Origin: Takakia lepidozioides
Taxonomy: Eukaryota > Streptophyta > Takakiopsida > Takakiales > Takakiaceae
Length of the DNA: 64,000 nucleotides
Direction of reading: 5' to 3'
Assembly (NCBI GenBank): GCA_030704615.1
Contig: CM060733.1
Location: forward strand, 53,692,001-53,756,000
This document shows positions 44,301 to 55,649 of the stretch, in pieces. The notes under the pieces are model-generated. The model was not told where the DNA came from. It made no database searches and saw only the letters and a list, made by a program, of their open reading frames with translations. Position numbers and translations under genes: made by a program. Every line of letters begins with the position of its first letter. The stretch's first letter is position 1.

Positions 44301-46163
44301 GTGAAGAGGGAGAGGGAAGAGAGCAACTTCCTAGTAATTTACTGTCTCCATGTCGGATCTCTTGTTTGGTACAGGATGACAAACCATTGCAGGTCTTGGA
44401 AGGCCATGTGCAAAGGATAACTGCACTAGCTGTTGATGAAGCGTCAAGTATATATGCCAGTGGTGACTATGGTGGACAGATATGTGTCTGGAAGCTAACC
44501 AGCTCAAGGGTCTCAGCACCTGTAGCTACGTGGCAGGAGCACAGTGATTGGCGGTATTCTGGAGTGGCTTCTATGGTGGCTTCCAGTGATGGAGTACTCT
44601 ACAGCGGAAGTGGAGACAGAACCATCAAGGCTTGGTCCCTGAAGGTCTAAGACTCCCCAGTAGCCTATAGTTTCTCTACAGTCATGAACATTGTAGTGGG
44701 GTTTGATGGTCACTTTCTGCTGTGACATGTCAATATGCTAATATAGGCTTCAACTACATTTAGTGGATGACAAGCATTGACTTATGCGGTGAAGTATCAA
44801 ATTCCAATGTTGTCCACTATAATGTCTGCGCCGGTTTATAGATGTCCTCCAGCTTTTCTGGGTTTGCAGGATTTTCAGCATCTGGCAACAATGGAGGGGC
44901 ACAAGGGGGTGGTATCCTCACTGCTGCTAGAAGGAGATATACTATACAGCGGGAGTTGGGATGGTAGTATTCGGTTGTGGTGGCGTTCGGATCACACTGT
45001 TCTGGCTGATCTTGGTGGAGCATCCTCTGTGGCTCTGGGACCTGTGCGTGCACTTGCCTGGAGTGCCACTACAGGTCTCTTGTTTGCTGCTCGTGACACA
45101 GGTTGCATTCAGGTGGATGCTCCTACCTTGCATTAACAAAGATACTTGTAGATTATGTTTCTTTGTAGTTGGTTCAGACTCTGCATTGGAAAGGGTGAAG
45201 AGGATTTAGTCAAGGAGCCTGCACTAGGTCTTCAGAATGTAGTTGCATACTTCAGGGTGGTTTGGGGCTTATGTCAGTGGTCAAGCATAAAAGTGGGTGG
45301 GGTAGCTTAGGACATGAAGACTTACACTGTTATTTGAATCTTCATAATGGGGAGCTTAAAGTTGAGAGAGGTGAAACCAGGCAAGTGGTCCAGCTTGTCC
45401 TGTTCGAAGAGGAAGAGGAGCGTGTGTGCTGGTTTTCTTTCCTTTCTAAGGACTTGGAAAACAGGTTTGGAAGGATGAAGAGTGCGTTGGTTTGGTGGAA
45501 GCCCACAAGGGGGTCGTTGCAACTCTTGTTGTGGATGGAGCTTGGCTCTACAGTGGCAGCTGGGACCGGTCAATCAAGGTCTGACTCCCTTTGCACACCT
45601 TACAAGATAAGGTGATGCGGCTGCTTCTTGTTCATGGTGACTAACTGTGGTCAACAATGCTGTGCTACTTGGTTCGCAGTGAACAGTTTGGTCAGAGAAA
45701 GGTTATGCACATTGAGCATATGCATCTTCACTGAATTTTTCATAGTATGCATTGACCATTGAGGCTACAGTGTACATCTTGCTTGCTCCGTACCTGAACA
45801 AGTGAGGTAAAGAGAAAAATTAGCTTAAGTGGGGCTATGCCATGCGTATGGCAACAAGCAGATGAGAAGTAGTGACGTCACCCACTAAGATGCAGTGGTG
45901 CCATTGCATTTTTACAGGCATGGCGAGTTGAGGAGGTGTTGTCTAACAGCACTTCAATAGAGAGGACATGTATTTCACCAGTGTCCTCACTTGCATGCGC
46001 ACACCAGAAGTTGTATGCTGGCCTTCCTCACACCATCCAGGTCTGGTCCTCCCTTTCTCTCACATGTATTGGATTTGCTTTGTATCAGGGTAGTCTCCTT
46101 GGAAAGTGGCAACGTTCACCTTGCCCACTGATCAAAGCTAGTGGGGTGATGTATATGCAGTAA
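41373..46163 (+). CDS. RING finger, pseudokinase and WD40-repeat protein
   Basis: A likely E3 ubiquitin ligase or scaffold of a conserved plant family. My six-exon in-phase model is 41373-43470, 43802-43857, 44375-44644, 44870-45112, 45465-45578 and 45918-46163, giving 1008 residues. An N-terminal C3HC4 RING is clear (ECVVC, LSCGHSVCGSC, CPEC, residues 5-65). A kinase-like domain (about residues 200-590) keeps YKADLWSLGCLLLQLF and DERPEVGEIW but lacks the usual catalytic HRD loop (ILRPECLML stands there) and any DFG, so it should be inactive. Seven WD40 blades end the protein (FDKTVRVWS, GGQICVWKL, GDRTIKAWS, WDGSIRLWW, GCIQVWKD, WDRSIKAWR, HTIQVWSS). The start is the first Met in frame before the RING. 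Intron 2 contains LINE-derived DNA (44155-44310). I recall a similar Arabidopsis protein but not its symbol. Confidence 0.9.
44155..44310 (+). mobile_element. LINE-derived dispersed repeat inside an intron
   Basis: The segment containing TTTGCCATAGCCTTGTGACC, ATAGACCCCGCG and GTAGTGAGACTTACC closely matches 26550-26675 (same strand) and parts of 63590-64000 (opposite strand). Confidence 0.7.
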
Positions 46164-46494
46164 AGATTAAAAGGTCACAAGACTGACTAAAGACAGATTG
46201 AAATGGTCAGTGTGCCCTGATGGAAGAGCTATAACTGCAGTAGTGACTGAAAGATATTATAGAGCTCAGGAGCGGTGGTCTTTGTCCTGACTATTGATAG
46301 TAATCACAGGTTTACAGCAGGGAGCAAAATTGAAGTTGTAGAAAATCCCTGAGAGATTTTTTCAGTATGGCACTCAAGTGAAGCCAAGAGGTACGCCAGA
46401 GCTTTTCACCTTTGTCTGATTGTGCTAACAACAATATCACCTTCATAGTTGAAGCAAAGGTACAATGCAGCACTTTGAAGATGTCTGGGACTAA
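46164..46494. other. 3' flank of the RING-WD40 gene, nothing recognised
   Basis: I see no gene or repeat in this stretch. Confidence 0.5.
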
Positions 46495-46650
46495 GAGTGA
46501 TTCAGTGAGATCAGAGTGCTAGATCATCTCTACTGAAATCCTACAAGAGTGATTCAGTGAGATCAGAGTGCTAGATCATCTCTACTGAAATCCTACAAGA
46601 GTGATTCAGTGAGATCAGAGTGCTGGATCATCTCTACTGAAATCCTATAA
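46495..46650 (+). repeat. 52-bp tandem repeat, three copies
   Basis: Units start GAGTGATTCAGTGAGATCAG at 46495, 46547 and 46599 and end CTGAAATCCTACAA. The copies are almost identical, which suggests recent duplication. Confidence 0.95.
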
Positions 46651-47580
46651 TTCCTTGACACCCACTCGACCACTTTCATTAACTTAAGTTCCATTCAACC
46701 TCTGTAGCCAAGTTGGATATGACCATAACATCTGCCTCTACAATATGGAATTGACCTTTCTAGACTAGTTAGTTGAATGACCATATTTCCTCTTTCTACC
46801 TTATGAGGTGGAAGATAGCAGGCGATCAGAGCAATGTTTGTCTGAATTGGCATAGTGCTATAAGAACTCAGTGATGCAGTTTTCTTGGTGAAGCTTAAGT
46901 ATGGAAGCATCATGAATCCACTTGGATGCATCAGGTATCACTGTGCTCACACCTATCATCAGCAGGCTGATCACTGAGGCTGCTCCTGTTTTCACTGAAA
47001 TGTATTACACCGGGGACCATTCACAAGATTAAGACAACAGGGACTCCAACTGAGTGACATGAGCTTCTCACAAAGAAAGTTAGCCCTCAGGCCAATGGGT
47101 GGGAGGCTTTTCATATATTCGTATCAAGAAGTAGGCCCGATGCTTACTACAGAGAGCCCTTGGAGAAAAGATCCTCCTAGAAGGAACCTCCTAGATCCTC
47201 CTAGATAATTTACAATTGAATCTCCATTAGCACTTCTCACTTCTCCAAGTTTCTGGCCATTCCATTCAGGCTGCTAGGCCCCATAGCTTCCAGCACAGAG
47301 CAGTTTATAAGACTTTGAATGTGACCAGCTGTTTATTAGTCGAATTTTCCCAATTACATCTGCAACAGTATAACTGACAGAGTGATTTTCAGTAATTGGT
47401 AGATACACTACTCTTCCTAGGATACCCATCACTGGTGACATTCTGAGCGGCAGCAGAAGCAAGTCTGCCGAGATACTTTATAGTATATAATAACACAACA
47501 TATAACCAAGAAACAAATGTGGTTTGAGAAGAACAAAAAGAATTGTTCCCAGGTTTCCATTAAAATAAATTTAAAAAAAA
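46651..47580. other. Unassigned intergenic DNA
   Basis: No gene family seen. A short doublet of CTCCTAGA lies at about 47175-47205. Confidence 0.5.
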
Positions 47581-48150
47581 AAAAAAGTAGCTCAGCTGGT
47601 AAGTGCACAGTGTGTCACCAAGGTGGTTCGGGGTTCAAACAAGTGTTGGGCAGATCTAAACCTTTTTTTAATATCCGCCAGTTTCAGGTATTAAAAACCT
47701 TTGGTTTAAGATATAGGCTAGTTCCCGTACTACCAACAATGCAAACAGCGGATCCGGGTATGCATCCGGATATTAAGTTTAGGGCCGAGATCTGCCAGGT
47801 ATTGACAGGTATTGGCTGGATATCCGCCCAACATTCCACTGGAGTATAGAACTTTTTTTCGTATTTTCATATTCGCCGGTTATGCATCTCACCAGGACAC
47901 TAAAAAATGCCGGTTCCAGGTCCGGATACATTGATATGGGGTTGATATCCCGCTGTTGATATCCCGATGACTCTATATCCGCCCAACACTGGTTCAAACC
48001 CTCCACTGCCCTGACCATGTGTGTATTGTTTGTGGCAGTCCTGTAGGTCTCATGGCCCATAAATGAAACAGGGTTAAGGGGGTTTTCCTCAAGGGCCTGA
48101 ATTGTGTGCTGTCGCTCCCCAGGTTTCCTTTTCTTAAAAAATTAACAAAC
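47581..48150 (+). mobile_element. tRNA-derived SINE, split by a hAT-like MITE
   Basis: GTAGCTCAGCTGGTAAGTGC (pol III A box) at 47586 and GGGGTTCAAAC (B box) at 47630 match the intact SINE at 58620-58838. After the insert the SINE resumes at 47992 with GTTCAAACCCTCC, then GGCCCATAAATGAAA and GTGTGCTGTCGCTCCCC, ending in an A-rich tail near 48150. Confidence 0.82.
47641..47991. mobile_element. hAT-like MITE (351 bp) inserted in the SINE B box
   Basis: The insert begins AAGTGTTGGGCAGAT and ends ATCCGCCCAACACTG, which pair as terminal inverted repeats with two mismatches. It is flanked by the perfect 8-bp direct repeat GTTCAAAC (47633-47640 and 47992-47999). An 8-bp target duplication and CAGTGTTGGG-like ends are typical of hAT elements. 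No transposase is encoded. A further GGATATCCGCCCAACATT at about 47817 is a diverged internal copy of the right end, which suggests a composite or rearranged insert. Confidence 0.88.
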
Positions 48151-48217
48151 AAATTAAAAAAAGTGAGCATTAACTTAAGTTGTTTTGTTCAACCCATTGC
48201 ATTGTACAGCACTCTTA

Positions 48218-49520
48218 CTAATTAATTTTTTGATTTGGTTCTAATGTAGTACATACCTCAAATGACTTCTTGAAAATCATGGCGAGTTTGTTGATTCCCA
48301 AAGAACAATTCTTGTCACCTCTCCCCCAACATGTTTCAAGCACCGAGTTTCCTGCATTTTGCTTATTGCACCAGTAATCCCCAGAACAAATCCCATCTTC
48401 GAATTGCTGAGCATATCCTGTTTTCGTAGTGTTCCACAAGACCACATTTTGTTCAGCCATGTCATCGAATAATTGATGTGCATCCTCTATGTTCCCACAT
48501 TTGTCATTTATGGTACACTCCAGATTGAGCCAGGTTTGATATCTCTTCACCCTTTCCAGCGCGGCCAGGCTGGCACACACATTCAGAACAGAAACGAATG
48601 TGACATGATTGGATATCACCCCTCCAGTATCACTTGCTCACAGGTTTCCAAAGCCTCCCTACCAAACCAATGCTGAGCATATCCTGCTATCATTGAACTA
48701 CATGAGATCACATTCTGCTCAGCCATATTACCATATACTTTATGGGCATCCCTGGTGTTCCCACATTGGCATACAAGTCAAGACTTCTTCAGATTTGTAT
48801 CGATGGAATTCCAGCTTTGATGACATCTCTTTGCCCTTTCCCAGGGCTGCCAGGGTGGTACACAATGACAACCAAGTAAACATGACCTTGTTGGGCATCA
48901 CCCCTTGCTGCACCACTTGCTCATACATTGGCAAAGCCTCCCTACCACAACTGTGCTCTGTGATCAGGGCACCACATCAGGCTTCAAGCCTACCTTTTGC
49001 ATTTGGTCAAATAATTTCAGGGCCTCCCTAACACACCCATGCCCTGCAATTATTGCATTCCATGAGACCACATCTCGCTTACCCATATTGTCAAACATAG
49101 GTCGGGCATTCTTGACACTCCCCAATTTGGCATACATGTCATCCTCAGAATGATATCTAAAACAATCCCGGCTTTGATGATCAGAGTGGACTTCTTGGCC
49201 CTAATCCAGGGCTCCTTGGTTGGCACATGCCTTCAAAATGCAAGTGAACAAGGCATTGTCGGCGCCAGGCCTCTGTGTATCATTTGCTCATAGATCTTGT
49301 CAACCACTAGGCGTGCATCCACCATACTCCCACACTTGACATAATGAGGGTGTTGTACAAAAGGGAAAATTGACTTGAATCCACTTTGGACAATGTGGGC
49401 GTGCACCTGCTTTCCCTCTGCTATCTTGATGCAATCCTGAAAGAGCCAGACATAAGTCCACTAAAATATCTCATTTGTTCAAAATGTGCAGCACTCCCTT
49501 CACTTGTCCTAGCTTACTTC
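48218..49520 (-). pseudogene. PPR-DYW pseudogene with internal deletion
   Basis: Successive decayed PPR repeats on the minus strand match the intact gene: the N-terminal HILNK-like start near 49490, several MYAKC-like and ERDVVSW-like segments, and LNVCASLAALERVK near 48560. Frames change many times and the P-L-S units are shortened. The chain then jumps from TKTGYAQQ to FEDGICSGDYW (about 48390-48420), so the whole E, E+ and most of the DYW region have been lost by an internal deletion. Confidence 0.9.
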
Positions 49521-50014
49521 AGTGTCCTCACATCCCAACAAAGAGTGTTTGGGGACTCTCGTTGATAGAAAGGCGATGTCTCGTGGCTCTAGACACAGAC
49601 ATACATGATAGTGACTCAAATCCCCTAAAATCGACCTTATCCGAAACATCTCAGGAAGCTACGAGCAAGCTGGAAAACAGCTGAAACACAGACCATTCCA
49701 ACTCCAACATAAACTTGAGCCACAGAAGCTCCATGGTGATCCTTGAACAGTTTCTAGAATACACCGTACCTCATTGATGAAGCCAAAGCCTTCGGATTCA
49801 GGCCTGATACTTCAAAGCCCCCAGCCGTTGTACCCTCTCTCTTCCGGTTAAGCTTACTCAGAACCAGGCTGACAATACGCATGTATCCAACCCCCTAAAC
49901 TGCCATGTGCATTCTCCCAGGTGGCATGCATCCTCTCATTCCGAGTTTTTTTTTCTTCTGAAAGGAACACATTGCGATGATTCAGTACACGATAAAGCGA
50001 TCATACAGGACCTG
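49521..50014. other. Unassigned DNA between PPR fragments
   Basis: Sequence upstream of the pseudogene repeats; no gene recognised. Confidence 0.45.
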
Positions 50015-50049
50015 CTATGCAAGGATAATCCAAAGGGCACACTTCTGGA

Positions 50050-50225
50050 CGTTCCCCTGCATCGCTCGAGGTAAATGAAGGGAAAGATCCGGAATCTTCT
50101 GGCTATTTTCCAGCGCTCCTACCCTGACACAGACATTGACAATGCAAATGCATGTTACCGTATTGAGCATCACTCCTTCCCCTTGCACCCCTTCAAAGGT
50201 CTTGAAAGCCTCCCTACCAGACGGA
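50050..50225 (-). pseudogene. Small PPR fragment
   Basis: The minus strand encodes GREAFKTFEGVQGEGVMLNT followed by VNVCVRVGALENSQKI, a single PPR S/P unit related to the intact gene. No other PPR sequence adjoins it directly. Confidence 0.8.
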
Positions 50226-50229
50226 AATA

Positions 50230-50767
50230 GAATAGACCTAACAGAAGCTTCATAGGTTACAGGAGTTGTAGTATCGGAGCCGACGGAGGAGGACAAGAGT
50301 TTCGATTTTACTCACATTTTTCTACAGCTCTTTCATGACCATAGTTGAGTGACGAGGATCGGGTGGAAGTGGCTCATGGTTTCTGCTCATGAAATAGTAA
50401 ACCTCTCTTGACATGATTCTACCAAAATGGGTCCAGTTTTTTTGGTTCAATGACAGTTCGGAGCCTGGATCTCTCCTAACTACACAACTTCGACGTCACA
50501 ATGTTAAAAATTAATGTGATTCTGTACCTGTCTTCGTGTTCCTTCAAGCCACACAGCCATCGCTGCAGTCACTTGCCTGCCCTGTCTGCGCTTCCTGCCA
50601 TCGCTCTCTAGGATCTGCTCCACGCGAAAAGCATTTCTGTACCCGGATGGATGCTTTATTTTATCATCCACATTTCTCTTGTTAGAGAGGTGGTATCTCC
50701 CAGAGGTATATATATATAAATCCGGATTTTTTTGTTTATTTTATTTTACTTTTGTGGAGAAGGAGAT
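50230..50767. other. Unassigned DNA left of the second LTR element
   Basis: An AT-rich stretch (TATATATATAAATCCGG) lies at 50706-50724. No gene recognised. Confidence 0.45.
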
Positions 50768-51303
50768 TGTGGAGTTGGGATTCCTTCTCACCTTCCTTTT
50801 CGACATGGATGAATGGAGGAGGGATGCGCTCCGGATGATTTAGGGGATGGACAGAACCAGGATGAAGTCTGGATGAACTTACACCTTGCGCATGAGGATG
50901 AGCTGGCAACCGCTGATGACTTTATTAGGGGCTGTCTTATTTTAACAGCTAGTTTAGGATTAGATTAGGATGGGTGGTGATCTGGCTTCTTTCTATGGCT
51001 ATGTTGGAAGGGCATCTGGTGGACCTATATGTGAATGCCACGCGGCACTAGGATTAGATTATGACCTAATACTATTTAAGCCTCACTGTCGTGGCAGTGA
51101 GGGTGGTGGCTTTTTCGGTCGTGAGTGTACGCTTGGTGTAACGGTGTGCTAGAGTGTGTGGATGAATGCGTTTTGGAAGTCCGACTCTGTTGCGTCCTCT
51201 CGTGAGATTCCGTCTTCTCTGCCAGGCCCATCTATCGACTACATTCCCTAGATAGAATCAAGTCCGGTAGAGGAAGGGGAACAAACCCATAGCGTTGGAA
51301 TCA
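50768..51303 (+). repeat. 5' LTR of the second Ty3/gypsy element
   Basis: It starts TGTGGAGTTGGGATT and ends GGAATCA. CTAATACTATTTAAG at about 51068 is a plausible TATA region. By eye it differs from the 3' LTR at about twenty positions and carries a roughly 22-base segment (near 51205) missing from the 3' copy. Confidence 0.9.
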
Positions 51304-51320
51304 TGGTGGAGATACGGGGT
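51304..51320 (+). other. Possible primer-binding site
   Basis: TGGTGGAGATACGGGGT directly follows the CA end of the 5' LTR; TGG here is complementary to a tRNA 3' CCA end. I could not assign the tRNA. Confidence 0.5.
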
Positions 51321-51512
51321 AGCTAAAAATCGTTGACATAGGATTTAGCTCGTACGAAACACCTGAGAACAGTAGATTATGTACGGGGGGATCCTACATG
51401 ATTGAAGGGAGAAGTAGTGGCAAAATAGCTTGTGTCTCGCGCACAAAGAGAGAGGGAGAGAGTTTGCCTGCTCGAGCTTTTCTGTGTTTTGAGAGTTTAG
51501 TAAGTACGCACT

Positions 51513-52473
51513 ATGGCTTCCAGTTCTGAGCGTGGTTGGTTTGAGCTTGATCAATTCGAGGTCCCGCGCTTGAAGCAGACTCTGGCGTTGGGATCTCACT
51601 ACATTTGTGAGCTTGCGCGCAACCTGTTGCTTGAGCAGTTGGTTTTTATCGATTACCCGGAGGGAGAACAAGGAGCAGTTGGAGAGTGGTGAGAAGCTTA
51701 GCTGGGCTGTCTTGGGCATTCCACAATTCTCTGTGAGTCGAGAATTGGGTGTAGAGCTTGAGAGCTTCTTGCCTCCTGACAAGCTGAGCCCTCTACGGTT
51801 GTGGGAACTGGTTAAGGGAGGGACATCGATTCTGCTTGCTAATCTAAGGCCTCGAGTTCCGCCAGCCCCTACCCAGGATCCCACTTGGGAAGAGTTCATC
51901 ACAGGTATACCTGACTCTGAATTTCTTTTTTGTCCCAGTGATGTGTTGATCTTTCCGGGGGTGTGTTTTTGGCGTGAAACAATAGGTCTCTACAAGGCTG
52001 AAGAAGCCAAGGCATATCCTACTCATACGTTGTTGGTGAAGGAAAAGGTGGTGCGCAGCATTGTGCGCGTGACTTTTTGGCTAAAGAGTGAAGATGAATT
52101 GTGGGCATTCTTGGGAGAAGGAGTGTACCTGTTGCACAAGCATCGCTTCATCACATCCCACTGTTTGTCTGGGTGGGATTCGTAGCTCAGTGCCCCTTCG
52201 GACAGGTAGCCGTGTACTCTTCTTCTCATGCCTGTATTTACAAGATCTATGCTAGAAAGGGAAGCAGAAGAGACGATGGGACTAAGTGAGTTGGAAAAAC
52301 GTGCAGCGGAGGAGAGGGAAAAGACAACAATTAATGAAAAGAATAATATGGAAAGGGAAGAGTCGTCTGGAGATCACAATGATCCGGCGATTGTGCCTCA
52401 GCCCACATTTTATTTGGACGAGCTGTGTGAAGCCATGGGGGTGATTTCAAATTGCCCACCCCTTATGAATTAG
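51513..52473 (+). pseudogene. gag-like region of the second element
   Basis: A frame starting ATG at 51513 (MASSSERGWFELDQFE) shifts near 51660 into a longer frame ending at 52185, followed by a third frame beginning MPVFTRSMLEREAEE at 52228. I recognise no capsid or CCHC zinc knuckle; the assignment rests on position between LTR and protease. Confidence 0.55.
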
Positions 52474-52631
52474 ATGTTGCTGAAACAAACTGAAGTTCCG
52501 GATACTACTCCACAGAAAACTGATCATGGAGAATGAATGCATAAGCAGCAATACCCTGAGTACAACTTGCCTGCCCTGATTCAACAGTTACAAAGAGACA
52601 AGAAACAGAAGGGTACTTTAAACGAACCTGG

Positions 52632-53180
52632 TTGTCTGTGAGGGTGTCAGATGACCATGGTAAGAACCCCAACACGCTGGTAAGTGTTGTTCTTTCTCGT
52701 GATTTCAAACTCATGCATTGTGAGGCCTATAAGCGCATCAGTAGGGACCGGATCCACCCATTGATGACACAATGTCATGTGGGCCACCTTTCCTTTCCAT
52801 GTGTTATTGATACTGGCTGTACCATGTCTGCCATTCCCCTTAGTACAGTTTGCATTCTCGGATTAAAGATTAGCTCTGCTCGTGGCCTTGTGGTTACCAT
52901 AACTGATGGCACGGCATATGAACCCATTGGGTTGGTCACCTTACATATCCGCATTAGTGGGAAAATTGTCTTGCTGACCTACATTGTCACCATGGGTGAA
53001 CAAATTTTGCTGGGTCTGGATTGGATGAAGGGTGCAGAGGCCAACATTGACATCATGAACAATCTCATGTGTTTTTACAATGGTGAAGGGCATCCTTACA
53101 AGGTGAGTCTAAGCCATGTTACTATTGCCACTGGGACCTCTATGGCCAACTATTCTTGTCTCAAGCTTCAAGCTGAGTAG
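52632..53180 (+). pseudogene. Retropepsin-like aspartic protease region
   Basis: VIDTGCTMSAIP has the catalytic Asp-Thr-Gly, and ILLGLDWM about 60 residues later is the second family motif. It cleaves the polyprotein. A TAG at 53178-53180 ends the frame before RT. Confidence 0.88.
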
Positions 53181-55320
53181 ATGAAGGAGCAGGTGGGTTT
53201 GCATTATAATTGGGCCAGATTCAGCCAGTTCCAACCACTTGGTGATAATTTGTACCAGTGGCATTTCCCTCCACCAGGTAAGAAGTCTGGTTCTCCCCTG
53301 CCTGTGACAAAGAATACCCTGTTGCTACGTTCTCTAGTTGACTTCAGCATCCCTGCTTTTTCTCAGCGCATAGTACCTACAAGCTTAGCTTTTGCTTGCC
53401 CTGCAGGTCATTTCCTTGAGGTTGAGGGCTGGAAAAAACTTACCCTCCAAAAGCACTGTGTGGTTGCATCAGGGGTTTTAGACAAGGGATTCAAGGGAGA
53501 GGTCAGGTTATTGATTGCTAATCCTGAACGCATCAACATCAGTGTCCGCAGGGGTCAGGTCCTTGCTAGGCTCACTGCTTCTCCTTTGTCTGAGTTGGCC
53601 TCTGTTCAGAAAGGTCTCAGTCTTCATGATATTGGGCTGGTGGACTCCCTTGTGGACCAACTCCAGGCGTTTGCCTCTCATTCTGGTTCCACTAACAAAT
53701 ACACGCTTACTGCTGAAGCAGAGCAACATTTCCAGCAGGTCTTAAATGATATCAAGGTGGGTGATCATCTTGCTCCCCAGCAGATTCATCGTCTGTACCA
53801 GTTTCTCCGTGACAATCTCGACATCTTTAGTAAAGGGCTTCATGACTTGGGCCACACCACCCTTCTGGATCATCACATCATCACGGATGGTAAGCCTATC
53901 AAACAACATGCTTATAGGGAGAGTGTTCGTGAGCGCACAGTCATTCGGGAAGAGCTTACCAAGATGCTTGATGCTGGTGTGATCACCCCCTCCATATCCC
54001 CTTGGGCCAGTCCCATTGACTTAGTAGGTAAGAAAGATGGCTCCACCCGTTTTTGCGTTGACTTTTGGCGGTTAAATGCGATCACAAGAAAGATGTCTAC
54101 CCTTTGTCACGCATCAATGAAACACTGGATCAACTTAATGGGGCCACTATCTTCTCTTCATTACATTTAGCCTCTGGCTTTTGGCAAGTTTCTTTAACTG
54201 CTGCTGCTAAGGAGAAAACTGCCTTCACCTGCAGGATGGGCCTCTTCCAATTTGAAACCATGCCTTTTGGTCATTGCAACACCACTGCTACATTTCAGCG
54301 CCTTATGGACATTGTTTTAGGAAACCTTTGTTGGGAGTGTGCATTAGTTTACATTGATGACATCAACATTTATTCTACAACGTTTGATGCTCATCTGCTG
54401 GATTTGCAGCGGGTTGTGTGCAGACTTCGTGCAGCCGGGCTTAAAGTTAAAGCCAAGAAATGTGATTTTTGTATGGAACAGCTCCATTTCTTGGGCCATC
54501 TGCTTTCTGCTGCTGGCATCCGTCCTGACCCAGCTAAGATCCAAGCTGTGTGGAATTATCCAGCCCCTAGGGATAAAACATGTGTTAAGGCATTCTTGGG
54601 CTTGGGTTCTTACTATTGTCGCTTCATTTTTCAATTTGCCAAACTAGCTGCTCCACTCACTCACTTGTTATCCAAGGATGCTCGTTTTGTATGGGGTACC
54701 GCTGAAGCATCTGCCTTTGAGAAACTCAAAATTGCCGTAACCTCAGCTCCTGTGCTTGCTTATCCTGATTTTACCTTGCCATTTATCTTGCAAACAAATG
54801 CCAATGATCTAGCTATCTCTGCAGTATTGAGCCAGATTCAAGATGGTTAGGAGCATGCTATTGCCTACGCTTCTCGCCGCCTTGATAAAAATTAGCGTAA
54901 TTACTCTATCACTGACAAGGAAGGCCTTGCAGTTATCTTTGGGGTCAAATATTTTAGGCAATATTTACATGGCTGTCATTTTACTATTGAAACTGATCAT
55001 CTTCCTTTAAAAGCCTTGCTAACCCCTCGTGAACTCACTGGCAGATTAGCTCGGTGGGCTCTCATTCTGCAAGGCTATGATTTTACCATCTCCTACAAGT
55101 GTGGGAAGGATAATGTTAATGCAGATGCTTTGACTCGAGGCGATTCCAAAATCCCTGCATCTTACATTACCTTAAATGATCTAGTTTCCCCTGCTGCACG
55201 CTCTATATCACCTGCTGTGCCTGTTTCAGATCCCTATGCCTTGTGTCATTTGTTGGACTATCCTTATGTTCCTCCAGATTTGCTTGACATTTGGGATCTT
55301 CTTCAGTTTGATGTTGGTTG
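53181..55320 (+). pseudogene. Reverse transcriptase and RNase H of the second element
   Basis: RT shows SPWASPIDLVGKKDGSTRFC near 53998, then after a frame change FETMPFGHCNTTATFQ, VYIDDINIYS near 54351 and FLGLGSYYCRF. RNase H shows YASRRLDKN, YSITDKEGLAV, IETDHLPLKALL and NADALTRGD. Stops at 54848 and 54893 and a frame change near 54080 disable it. Confidence 0.94.
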
Positions 55321-55649
55321 ACTTTCCCTTGGTATTGGCATGAATTCTAGTCTGGTATGCTGCAGAAGAGTCTGGTCCTTTCCCTTACCTTAAAACTGCT
55401 CATCTTGCCTTGCGCCTGCCTTGGTTTGTTTCCCGATCGAGGGACTGAGCTGCGCCTTACAGCCTGCTTGCCTCCTCATAGGCAGCCAACTGAAAATGAA
55501 GTCAGGATTACGAAAGGAAGAGAACAGGGGCTGCCACTTTCTTCTCGCCTGCACTATCCTGCTATTGTGTGGTCATGAATGATGTAGGCATGGATGATCC
55601 ATTATACGATGCTCTTCTCCATATGTGAAAAAACGGCACCCACCTTAGT

